35,103 nt of DNA from Planctomycetota bacterium (GTDB taxonomy: Bacteria; Planctomycetota; Phycisphaerae; Phycisphaerales; SM1A02): assembly GCA_027622195.1 (NCBI GenBank), contig JAQBZO010000019.1, positions 1 to 35,103 on the forward strand, in the 5' to 3' direction. The notes beneath the pieces are model-generated. The model saw nothing but the letters and a program-made list of their open reading frames with translations. It was not told the origin of the DNA and searched no databases. Every line of letters starts with the position of its first letter. Positions within the stretch are counted from its first letter, which is position 1. The position numbers were made by a program, and so were the translations under genes. Positions 13,901 through 21,317 of the stretch are shown here, one piece after another.

Positions 13901-16447
13901 TTACTTCGCCATCAGTTCGTTGATTCGCGCCAACCGCTTGGCGTGTGCTGGTCGGTCTGGCTCGATCTGCGTGAGAGCAAGAATGTGGACTCGCGCCGTG
14001 GCAAGGTCCTGCGCTTCGATCGCCGTCGCGGCGGCTTCTTCCCGAATCGTTGCATCGAATGGATCAATGCGAGTGGCGCGTGACCACCAGTCCACGGCGG
14101 TCTTTGGGTCCCTCCTCGCACGAGCGAGGCGTGCGAGTTCGACGGCATACACAGGTTGATTGTCCGCAGCGCGATCAAGTGCCACCAGATGCGGCTCCGC
14201 TTCCGCCGCGCGATGATTCGCAACGAGATACGCGACGAGTTTACGCCGTGGCCACAGATCGACGGGTCGTAGAGCGGAATACCGAGTCAGCGCTGCGACT
14301 GCCTCGGCATCAATCTCACCCGAGGCAGCTGAGATAGTTCGCCTTGCAACAAGTTCAGCAAGGTCGGGGTGGTCAGGATGAAGTGCGATCAGTTCATCCA
14401 GCCGTTCGCTCGTCAGCGTGGCACCTCCAGCGACTGCTCCCTGCTCGCCGAGAAGTTCCTCAAGCGATGGCTTGGCGTCGTATCCCCACTCACGCACTTG
14501 CACACCTGCGAATGCATTGAACTCCGTCAGAAACTCTTCGGGCGTCCTGTTCAAGACTTGCGCCATCACTTCGCGCTCATTGAGACCCGTTGCATAGAGG
14601 CGCAACATCGAGGGGACTGCCTCAACTCCCCACCGACTGCGAATGAACTGCACCATCCAATGTCCTTGCGCATAGGCGAGCGCTCGGTCGGTTGGCTGTT
14701 TGGGGCGGACAAATGCCCACTTGATTTCTTCGAGATCAAACAACCCATCGTTGTGCCATGCGTGAGCGAGCATGTTGTACGTGTTGTCATCGCGAGTTCC
14801 GTGTTCCATATCAACGGCGATCGCTTCGGTCATCCAATGAGGAATGCGATTGCCCGTTTGTTCAAGGGTCACCGTGTGCGTGTACTCGTGACGAATGACA
14901 TCCAGCCAATCGAAGAGTCCGAGATGTTTTCGAGCGGCTCCCTCGCGCGGAGGCTCCATCGCAATCACGGGACCCGTACTCGCAGCGATCGTGTGAATGA
15001 ACGGCGTTCCTGTCAGTCGCACGCCGAAATACTCGTGATCAGGCATCAGCTCGATGAGTGTCTTGCCCTTCACGTCGTATCCAAGCGCGCTGCATACTTC
15101 GTCATGCATGGCATCGAGAGGAGCGATCATTTCTGCGGCGAGCCCCTGGTCTGGACCGCGCTGACAACGAATGCGAAAGTGCTTTCCCTCAAGAACAGGC
15201 CACGATGCGATCTCTTCCAAGAGCGACAGACTCAGTTTCGCGCGCACATCGAATGGATCTCGACTGGTTGCTCCTCGCAGTGCTACAAGCGCGGCTTCAT
15301 CATTGCCTGTTTGCATGCGAAGCAATCCAAGTTCGAGTTCTGGCGCACTCCAATGCGGCTCACGCCGATGTGCTTCAGTGAGCATGCGCTCGGCGAGTGC
15401 ATACTGACGATGAAGCGAAAGAAACCGCCCGGCGTCGTAGGTGGCGAGTGCGTTCTGCCCAGCTGCTGAGTCGAAATCGGCGAGCGCTTGATGGAGCGCA
15501 TCTTCTGAATATCGAAGGGACTGCGCTGCTGCCATCAAGGCGAGGGCTTCGCGTTGATGCGGTGCCATCATGAGCACTTCGCGCGCCGCATCCGCAGCGC
15601 CATCAGGATCGGTGCGGACGAGCGCGAGTTGCGCTCGAAGGAGGGCTCCGAGCGGTCCAGCAGGTGTGATTTCATCGAGTTGCGCAACGGCTGTTGCTGC
15701 TCCATCAAAGTCGAACTGACGCGCTGCGGTAATGCCAAGCAAGTACCAGGCTTCAGCAAGTCGCGGATTCAGTGCAACAGCCTCATGCAGAGCCGCAATC
15801 CCGTCATTATTGTTGTGGTGAGCGAGCAGGATGCGACCCTCGGCGAGCGGAGCCCTCCAGTCGAGACGATCTGCTTCGCGCGCAGATCCGAGTGCATCGA
15901 GCACCGATTGAAACACTTTCGCATCCAATGGCTCCACTCGCTCAAGAACAAGGAGTGCTTCTGCTACCGATGCGATCGTCTCCCTCGATGGACTCGCATT
16001 CGATTTCATGGAATCAATACAGGCGCGGGCTGCGTCAGCGGCTGCGGCGTGTTGTCCGAGCGACAAGAGTGCTTGCGCGCGGAGTTGACACGATTCAACA
16101 TCACTGCGATCCGCGAGCACAGCGATCGCCTCGTTCGCTTCACCGCGCTGCACATGCGCTCGCGCTTGCAATTGGGGAAGTGCACCGGGATCGATGCGTT
16201 CGTCGAAGTTCCACATCAGAGTCGATGCGAGCGCACGGTCGTTGACTGAGCCGAGGTCGCCCTGCTCCCATAGTCCGTGAGCGACACGCATTGCACGCCG
16301 TTCCTCCACTGTGAGAAACGGGGCTTCCATGGCCTTGACCACGGCGTTCGATGGGGCATCGGACTTTGGCACAATCTGCGCTTGCGCGGGAATCGAGGTC
16401 ATCGCCAACAGAATCGTTCCCGCAACACGCGCGCGCTTTCGGTTCAC
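13901..16447 (-). CDS. Exported TPR protein with an HExxH metallopeptidase-like domain
   Basis: An 848-residue protein. The start is a GTG at 16447 that overlaps the stop of the upstream gene (GTGA) and has AAGGG 6 nt before it; it gives a clean signal peptide (basic NRKRAR, then hydrophobic TILLAM, ending AQAQ). Residues about 60-430 are Ala-rich helix pairs typical of tetratricopeptide repeats. His520-Glu521-Tyr-Thr-His524 with Glu541 in WMTEAIA is the zinc site of a gluzincin, as in peptidase MA-like families. More TPR-like helices follow to the C-terminus. It is probably periplasmic; the substrate is unknown. It is translationally coupled to the LolA-like gene. Confidence 0.82.
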   Translation of the reverse strand: MNRKRARVAGTILLAMTSIPAQAQIVPKSDAPSNAVVKAMEAPFLTVEERRAMRVAHGLWEQGDLGSVNDRALASTLMWNFDERIDPGALPQLQARAHVQRGEANEAIAVLADRSDVESCQLRAQALLSLGQHAAAADAARACIDSMKSNASPSRETIASVAEALLVLERVEPLDAKVFQSVLDALGSAREADRLDWRAPLAEGRILLAHHNNNDGIAALHEAVALNPRLAEAWYLLGITAARQFDFDGAATAVAQLDEITPAGPLGALLRAQLALVRTDPDGAADAAREVLMMAPHQREALALMAAAQSLRYSEDALHQALADFDSAAGQNALATYDAGRFLSLHRQYALAERMLTEAHRREPHWSAPELELGLLRMQTGNDEAALVALRGATSRDPFDVRAKLSLSLLEEIASWPVLEGKHFRIRCQRGPDQGLAAEMIAPLDAMHDEVCSALGYDVKGKTLIELMPDHEYFGVRLTGTPFIHTIAASTGPVIAMEPPREGAARKHLGLFDWLDVIRHEYTHTVTLEQTGNRIPHWMTEAIAVDMEHGTRDDNTYNMLAHAWHNDGLFDLEEIKWAFVRPKQPTDRALAYAQGHWMVQFIRSRWGVEAVPSMLRLYATGLNEREVMAQVLNRTPEEFLTEFNAFAGVQVREWGYDAKPSLEELLGEQGAVAGGATLTSERLDELIALHPDHPDLAELVARRTISAASGEIDAEAVAALTRYSALRPVDLWPRRKLVAYLVANHRAAEAEPHLVALDRAADNQPVYAVELARLARARRDPKTAVDWWSRATRIDPFDATIREEAAATAIEAQDLATARVHILALTQIEPDRPAHAKRLARINELMAK

Positions 16448-17196
16448 GACGCGCCCTTTGGAATCATGTCGCGAATCCATTCGCCTTGCACCGGTGCGGG
16501 TGGTTCGAGCAACAACATCGATGCATCGCTGACCTGCGCGTTCGTGACGCTCTTGGAGAATCGGATGATGGTTCGTCCGCCATCCTTGTTCTGTGCGACC
16601 ACGGCCACTGGAAGAAATGTGGTCAAGTCCCAACCCATCACGATCTCTGAAATCTCGCGCGCGCACTCTGTTCCTTCGATCGGAGTCAATCGAAGGACGG
16701 CCACATTGCTGATACCACGCAGCATTGGATCGTCAGGAAATGCAGCCGCTGCAATGGTGAATCCCTTTTCAAGATCACTTCTCCGTTGGCCAACTGGTAC
16801 TGGGATCGGACCTTCTCCAGCTCGAAGTGGATCGTAGTTTTCGTCCGCAAGAGCGAGTTGTCGCGCCGTCGCATGGCCTGTCGATCGGTCGTATTCGGTG
16901 AGCCATCCCTTGGCATACACGAAGTGGCGGTTCTCCTGCTCAACGCGTCCTGTGCCATCGATGAACTGTCGAATCACCATCGCGGCTGATCTTTGTGCGC
17001 CCTGCCCAGACAACACAATCTCGCCTGAACGACGTTCCGTTTCTTCGGTGAGTGGATCGACCTTCGCCACCGAAAAGTGCGCTGAGAATCGATTCGTTTC
17101 AACCGCGGCCTTATCGAGTGCATCGAGGATCGCGCTCGTGCCATCCACCGTCTGGCTCAGCAGTGACGCTGCAAGAATCAGGGCCACATTCCACAT
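16444..17196 (-). CDS. Exported protein with a LolA/LppX-like look
   Basis: A 250-residue protein with an N-terminal hydrophobic signal (MWNVALILAASLLSQ). The body alternates strands (FSAHFSVAKV, GEIVLSG, AMVIRQFIDG, HFVYAKGWLTEYDR, LTTFLPVAVVAQ) in the order typical of the LolA-type half-barrel, including a lysine and tyrosine-rich WLTEYDR turn. LolA proteins carry lipoproteins across the periplasm; whether this one does is not known, and DUF2092-like relatives also fit. The ATG at 17196 is chosen because it opens the signal peptide and a TATCAT hexamer lies 8 nt upstream; an ATG at 17220 is possible. Its stop overlaps the start of the TPR/HExxH gene, so the two are probably one operon. Confidence 0.6.
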   Translation of the reverse strand: MWNVALILAASLLSQTVDGTSAILDALDKAAVETNRFSAHFSVAKVDPLTEETERRSGEIVLSGQGAQRSAAMVIRQFIDGTGRVEQENRHFVYAKGWLTEYDRSTGHATARQLALADENYDPLRAGEGPIPVPVGQRRSDLEKGFTIAAAAFPDDPMLRGISNVAVLRLTPIEGTECAREISEIVMGWDLTTFLPVAVVAQNKDGGRTIIRFSKSVTNAQVSDASMLLLEPPAPVQGEWIRDMIPKGAS

Positions 17197-17204
17197 AATG
17201 CTCC

Positions 17205-17210
17205 ATGATA
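17205..17210 (-). promoter_or_regulatory. Putative -10 for the LolA-like gene
   Basis: TATCAT on the minus strand ends 8 nt before the ATG at 17196. Confidence 0.3.
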
Positions 17211-17237
17211 CTCCCGACATCGCTCGAAGTTCGTTCT

Positions 17238-17243
17238 TACAAT
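17238..17243 (+). promoter_or_regulatory. Putative -10 of a leaderless promoter for the YceI-like gene
   Basis: TACAAT ends 6 nt before the ATG at 17250. A weak -35, CCGACA at 17214-17219, is 18 nt upstream of it. Confidence 0.45.
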
Positions 17244-17249
17244 CAACCC

Positions 17250-17888
17250 ATGCGCATGAGCACTACCCTTGGCATCGTGTTCCTCACGGCGGCTGTCTTA
17301 CTCTCTTGCGAAGTGCTCATGGCCTCGCCGTCCGCGGCGAAACCGCAAGAGGTCGCCAAAGACGCAGCGACATGGCAGGTCGATTCCGTGCACTCTGTCG
17401 CGCTGTTTCGTATTCAGCACATGCAAAGCGGGATGTTCTGGGGTCGCATCAATGCACTGGAAGGAACAGTGATCTGGAATGCGGATGATTCCCTCGCACC
17501 GATCTTCAAGGTCACCGCGAAGCTCGAACACTTGGACACGAGTAACGAGCGGCTCGATGGCAATCTCAAGGGACCTAACTTTTTCAATGCGAAAGAGTTT
17601 CCTGAACTCACCTTCGTCAGTTCGAGTGGCACGCGCGTTGGACCTCGACACTGGACCGTGCAAGGAGACCTCACCATTCATGGCGTGACGAAGCCCACGT
17701 CGGTGGATGTGGTGGTCACAGGAACATCCGATGGTCCGGGTGGAACTCTGGCGGGATTCGAGTCCACAGTCACCATCCTCCGATCTGATTTTGGAATGTC
17801 GTGGGGTGTCGAGAAACCCGCGAAAGCACTCTCGGATGAAGTGAAGTTGATTGTGAGCATTGAAGGAGCCGTTGCGCGTGCCGAGTGA
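17250..17888 (+). CDS. YceI-family periplasmic protein
   Basis: A 212-residue protein. After a signal sequence the YceI domain opens with WQVDSVHSVALFRIQHM and continues with FKVTAKLEHLDTSNERLDGN, FFNAKEFPELTF, VQGDLTIHGVTKP and DFGMSWG, all characteristic of the lipocalin-like YceI barrel that binds isoprenoid-type lipids. The signal contains LLSC (Cys20), so it may be a lipoprotein; type I cleavage near residue 25-30 is the alternative. The ATG at 17250 follows a TACAAT hexamer by 6 nt. The downstream membrane-protein gene overlaps its last 11 nt, so the two are probably co-translated. YceI and cytochrome-like membrane proteins are often neighbours. Confidence 0.93.
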   Translation: MRMSTTLGIVFLTAAVLLSCEVLMASPSAAKPQEVAKDAATWQVDSVHSVALFRIQHMQSGMFWGRINALEGTVIWNADDSLAPIFKVTAKLEHLDTSNERLDGNLKGPNFFNAKEFPELTFVSSSGTRVGPRHWTVQGDLTIHGVTKPTSVDVVVTGTSDGPGGTLAGFESTVTILRSDFGMSWGVEKPAKALSDEVKLIVSIEGAVARAE

Positions 17889-18762
17889 AGCTACTCCTCT
17901 CAGTGCTCTCGGCTGGTACGCCATTCTCGTCGTGGTCATCCCTGCGCTGACCGCGGTGGGCATTTTCCTCGCCGCTCGTCGTGCTCCCAATGGTCTCGCT
18001 GGCACAGCCATCGCCGCTGTTTTTCTTTTGGCGTGGGTCTTTGATCGCGGAAGTTTTGAGTTTCCTGGCATCGAACGCTGGCATCACATTGCTGCTGCCA
18101 TGCTCATCGCGGGAATGATTTCGCCGTGGCTCGGCGTGCTCGAAGATCGCGTCACCGATGTCGTCTCTGCGTTTGGACTCTCGGTCCTCGCGGGGCTCGC
18201 AGCAGCGCAGTGGATTCATTTTCCTGCATGGACTCCCTGGCACGATTGGGCTCTCGGAGGATCGATCGCGTTGGTCGCATTCGCCGGCGAGTGGATCAGT
18301 ATTGCGCGTCCAGGCGGACTTGTTCCACTCTGTCTTGGCATCGCCATCAGCGCAGAGGCTGCGCTGTTGGGTATGAGTGGATTTCTGGGGCTCGCCGTTC
18401 CTGCAGGCGCGGTCGCGCTGGCGCTGATCGGTGGGTCCCACATTCTTCAGCTGCGTCTCATTGCACACGATGGCAGCGAAGTCACCGATAGTCCAGTACG
18501 GACATTCGCAGGCGGTGGAGCACTCACTGCGGGGCTCCTCCTTGTCCTCATCGCGTTCGCGGGAGATTCGTACAACTACACACCCATCGCTCGGTGGATG
18601 TGGTTCGCTCCCGCGGCTGCGCCGATGCTCCTCGTGATTGGAGAGATTCCAAGACTCAAGAGAATCGAAGGTGTGCGGGGAGCGTGCATGCGCGTCATCC
18701 CGATTCTCGGCGCGTGCGTTATCACCGTCGTGATGGGATGGAAACTCGTCGCCGCAGTGTGA
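17878..18762 (+). CDS. Polytopic membrane protein of unknown function
   Basis: A 294-residue protein with about eight hydrophobic helices spread over its whole length, short polar loops and no recognisable signature. It is rich in Ala, Gly and Leu, with several Trp and His (for example RWHHIAAAML and WTPWHDWALGG). I do not recognise the family. The GTG at 17878 is chosen over TTG 17860 because a perfect AAGGAG lies at 17863-17868, 9 nt upstream. It overlaps the yceI-like gene by 11 nt, which implies translational coupling. It ends 1 nt before the convergent ribB gene. Confidence 0.75.
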   Translation: MPSEATPLSALGWYAILVVVIPALTAVGIFLAARRAPNGLAGTAIAAVFLLAWVFDRGSFEFPGIERWHHIAAAMLIAGMISPWLGVLEDRVTDVVSAFGLSVLAGLAAAQWIHFPAWTPWHDWALGGSIALVAFAGEWISIARPGGLVPLCLGIAISAEAALLGMSGFLGLAVPAGAVALALIGGSHILQLRLIAHDGSEVTDSPVRTFAGGGALTAGLLLVLIAFAGDSYNYTPIARWMWFAPAAAPMLLVIGEIPRLKRIEGVRGACMRVIPILGACVITVVMGWKLVAAV

Positions 18763-18763
18763 G

Positions 18764-19987
18764 TCACTTCGCCGAAAGCGGCACAAATTCGCTGATTTCG
18801 AGGCCGAAACCATGAAGTCCAGGCCACTGATTGCCTGCGGTGCCCGTCTGCAAATGATTCGTCAAGACTCGAAGTTGGCGAAGTCCAAGATCGCGGAGGA
18901 TCTGTCCTCCGATGCCAAACGTGCGCATATCCATTGGTTGAACCCGTAAACCAACTCCAGCGAGCCGAGTCAAATCAGGAGTATTGACATCGTCGCTCGG
19001 CGCGCGCTGCACTTGATGCAACCTCTGATCAATCGACTCGCCTGCATCTTCTGTTCGCAGGTACACGAGTGCTCCGCGACCTGCCTCTTTCAATGCACGC
19101 AGTGCTGAGCGAATCGTCTCTTGACCTGTGAATTGCCCCGGCACTCCCACGCCGAAAATGTCGCCGAGCACATCGCGGCGATGCATACGAACAAGAATCG
19201 GATTGGATTGATCGACAACGAATCCCCTCGCATCAGGAACACCGACACCGCCTGTTGTCAGGGCGAGGTGGGGAAGCGAATCAATGGTGCTTTGCCAAGC
19301 GAAGAGGGTGAACTCTCCTTCTGGTGTGTGAATCAACGTGCCGCACTGTGGATTGAGCCGCCGGATGAGCGACTCGGACCCGAGCCGATGTTCAACAATC
19401 TGCTCAACGCTGCACATATTGATCGAATACTTGGTGCACATCGCTTCAAGATCAGGAAGACGCGCCATCTCTCCATCGTCTCGAACCACTTCGATGATGC
19501 ACGCTGCGGGACGAAGTCCAGCCATCTTGCAGAGGTCGATACTGCCCTCGGTTTGGCCAGTGCGGACAAGCACGCCGCCATCGCGCGCGCGAAGTGGATT
19601 GATGTGACCAGGTCGCACAAAATCATCAGCGCTCGTGGATGGATCACAGAGCATCTGAATCGTTTTCGCTCGATCTCTTGCACTGATGCCAGTTCCAACT
19701 CCATGCCGCGGATGTCCATCGACACTCACTGTGAACGGAGTACCGCGCAAACTGGTGTTGACCAATGCTTGTGGAGAAAGATGAAGTCGTTCGCACGTAT
19801 CGGTGTCCAGAGAAACGCAGAGATATCCCGCCGCGATGCGTGTCATGAAGTTGATCAACTCAGGAGTGATCTTCTCGGCGGCGCAAACGAAGTCTCCCTC
19901 GTTCTCGCGGCTTTCGTCATCCACCAACACAATGACCTTGCCTTGACGAAGGTCTTCGAGAATTTCATGAAGGGGCGCGAGTGGCAT
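18764..19987 (-). CDS. ribB: 3,4-dihydroxy-2-butanone-4-phosphate synthase with a degenerate GTP cyclohydrolase II-like half
   Basis: A 407-residue RibBA-shaped protein. The N-terminal half (1-200) is an intact RibB: DDESRENEGDF (23-33), RHGVGTGIS, RPGHINPLRA and the GQTEGSIDL segment. It makes 3,4-dihydroxy-2-butanone 4-phosphate from ribulose 5-phosphate, a riboflavin precursor. The C-terminal half keeps the RibA outline (ILVRMHRRDVLGDIFG, then QTEGS-like elements lost) but has none of the zinc cysteines that RibA carries around GDxFxSxRCDC; GVGVPGQFTG stands in that place. RibA activity is therefore unlikely, and a separate ribA should exist elsewhere. No FMN riboswitch is seen in the short upstream gap. 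The start is the ATG at 19987. Confidence 0.88.
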   Translation of the reverse strand: MPLAPLHEILEDLRQGKVIVLVDDESRENEGDFVCAAEKITPELINFMTRIAAGYLCVSLDTDTCERLHLSPQALVNTSLRGTPFTVSVDGHPRHGVGTGISARDRAKTIQMLCDPSTSADDFVRPGHINPLRARDGGVLVRTGQTEGSIDLCKMAGLRPAACIIEVVRDDGEMARLPDLEAMCTKYSINMCSVEQIVEHRLGSESLIRRLNPQCGTLIHTPEGEFTLFAWQSTIDSLPHLALTTGGVGVPDARGFVVDQSNPILVRMHRRDVLGDIFGVGVPGQFTGQETIRSALRALKEAGRGALVYLRTEDAGESIDQRLHQVQRAPSDDVNTPDLTRLAGVGLRVQPMDMRTFGIGGQILRDLGLRQLRVLTNHLQTGTAGNQWPGLHGFGLEISEFVPLSAK

Positions 19988-20009
19988 AGTGGGTTGACCG
20001 AAGCATCAC

Positions 20010-20015
20010 ATTATC
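20010..20015 (-). promoter_or_regulatory. Possible extended -10 for ribB
   Basis: GATAAT on the minus strand is preceded by TGC, an extended -10 arrangement, 22 nt before the ribB ATG. The -35 is poor. Confidence 0.3.
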
Positions 20016-20052
20016 GCATAGCTGCAGCTCCTTGGCGGAACGGCTGGGCTAC

Positions 20053-20058
20053 TACGAT
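20053..20058 (+). promoter_or_regulatory. Putative -10 of a leaderless promoter for the M42-type peptidase gene
   Basis: TACGAT ends 6 nt before the ATG at 20065. A TTGGCG at 20032-20037 lies 15 nt upstream of it. Confidence 0.4.
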
Positions 20059-20064
20059 GGCGCG

Positions 20065-21303
20065 ATGGCGCGTTCACAAAAGCGTGTGTATGAAAGTTGG
20101 CTGATGGATTTGACGAGTGTTCCCACCGCAGCAGGAAGGGAGCACAGGGTTCACGCCTGGATTGACGAGTGGATCGCCCTCAGGCTCGATCGAATTGAGG
20201 TGCGTCGGGACGATTCGGGCAATGTGCTGATCCTGCGTGCTGATCGCAAGACGAGTCGAGCAAAGTCTCTCTTGATCACGGCCCACCTCGACCATCCAGC
20301 CTTCGTGGTGACGGGGGTTCAATCGGATGGAATGATCGAACTTGAGTTTCGGGGCGGTGTGCTCGATGGTTATTTCAAGCGCGCGTCCATTCGCATCATC
20401 GATGGTGCGGATCATGAGTATCGGGCGACGATTCAATCCATTGATTCGAAATCGAAACCCTTCAAGACAGCGCGCGCGCGTCTCGCCGGAACCGGTGCAA
20501 AGCGCGCCGATGCCGTGAAGTTGATTGTGGCAGGCGACATCGCTCGGTGGGATCTCCCTCGCGCCACGATTTCATCCACTCGGTTACCTCCATTGCCAGG
20601 AACGACCAAGTCGCGGACGGAACGGTGCCTTCACACTCATGCTTGTGACGACCTCGCCGCCGCCGCGGCTGCCCTTGCCGCGATGGACCAAACACTCGAC
20701 GATCCAGCCTTCGCGCATGTTGGACTGCTGTTCACTGTGGCCGAAGAAGTTGGATTCATTGGTGCCATTCGCTCCGCCACGAGTCGGTTCATTCCTCGAG
20801 GAGCACGACTGCTCAATCTCGAGACTTCACGCAGTTTTCCACACGATTCTCCCATTGGCGCCGGCGCAATCCTGCGTGTTGGAGATCGACTGACTGTCTT
20901 TCCATCCCCGTTCACGAATGCGATCGGCGAAGCGCTGCGACTCCACGCGGTTCGCGCCAAGAACTTTCGGTGGCAGCGGAAATTGATGGTGGGCGGAGCA
21001 TGCGAAAGTACCGCCTTTGCCGCCTTTGGATGGGAGTGCACATGCCTGTGCCTTCCACTGGGCAACTATCACAACATGGGCAACCTCGCCGAAGTCCAAC
21101 AGGGGCGCGGCCGCGCCACCATCGCTCGCGAATTCATCAGCATGAACGACTTTCACAACTTCATCGAGATGCTCGTCGTCACGACGCGTGCCCTTGCGAA
21201 GCCTCTTGTGTTCGACTTGCGCCCATTGATGAAGAAACTCAATGCCGAGAACGGAGTGGTGCTCGGCGCGCCTCGGAGTGGACGGCTCGGAAGGAAGCCG
21301 TAA
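20065..21303 (+). CDS. M42/M28-type metallopeptidase
   Basis: A 412-residue protein of the dinuclear zinc aminopeptidase clan MH. Visible metal and catalytic elements are LLITAHLDHPAF with His73 and Asp75, HACDDLAAAAAAL with the bridging Asp, and VAEEVGFIGA with the Glu-Glu pair, all in the family's order. The first motif reads HLDHPA rather than the usual HMDExG of M42. Substrates of M42 enzymes are N-terminal residues of peptides. There is no signal peptide, so it should be cytoplasmic. The ATG at 20065 is chosen for its TACGAT hexamer; an in-frame TTG at 20032 is less likely. argS starts 14 nt downstream, so the two may form an operon. Confidence 0.85.
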   Translation: MARSQKRVYESWLMDLTSVPTAAGREHRVHAWIDEWIALRLDRIEVRRDDSGNVLILRADRKTSRAKSLLITAHLDHPAFVVTGVQSDGMIELEFRGGVLDGYFKRASIRIIDGADHEYRATIQSIDSKSKPFKTARARLAGTGAKRADAVKLIVAGDIARWDLPRATISSTRLPPLPGTTKSRTERCLHTHACDDLAAAAAALAAMDQTLDDPAFAHVGLLFTVAEEVGFIGAIRSATSRFIPRGARLLNLETSRSFPHDSPIGAGAILRVGDRLTVFPSPFTNAIGEALRLHAVRAKNFRWQRKLMVGGACESTAFAAFGWECTCLCLPLGNYHNMGNLAEVQQGRGRATIAREFISMNDFHNFIEMLVVTTRALAKPLVFDLRPLMKKLNAENGVVLGAPRSGRLGRKP

Positions 21304-21317
21304 ACTCGCTCCCTCTC

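Noticed and set aside
15554-16249. 231-codon frame opposite the TPR/HExxH gene
   Set aside because: Arg/Cys/His-rich shadow; the opposite frame has a signal peptide, TPR pattern and HExxH site.
17770-18813. 347-codon minus-strand frame over the YceI end and the membrane protein
   Set aside because: Highly charged, Arg/Ser/Asp-rich and without motifs; the plus strand has YceI motifs, membrane helices and a perfect AAGGAG site.
19988-20064. FMN riboswitch before ribB
   Set aside because: The gap is too short and lacks the conserved RFN-element pieces.
20970-21317. N-terminal extension of argS
   Set aside because: Lies over the M42-type peptidase gene and has no ArgRS similarity; GTG 21318 fits the family start.
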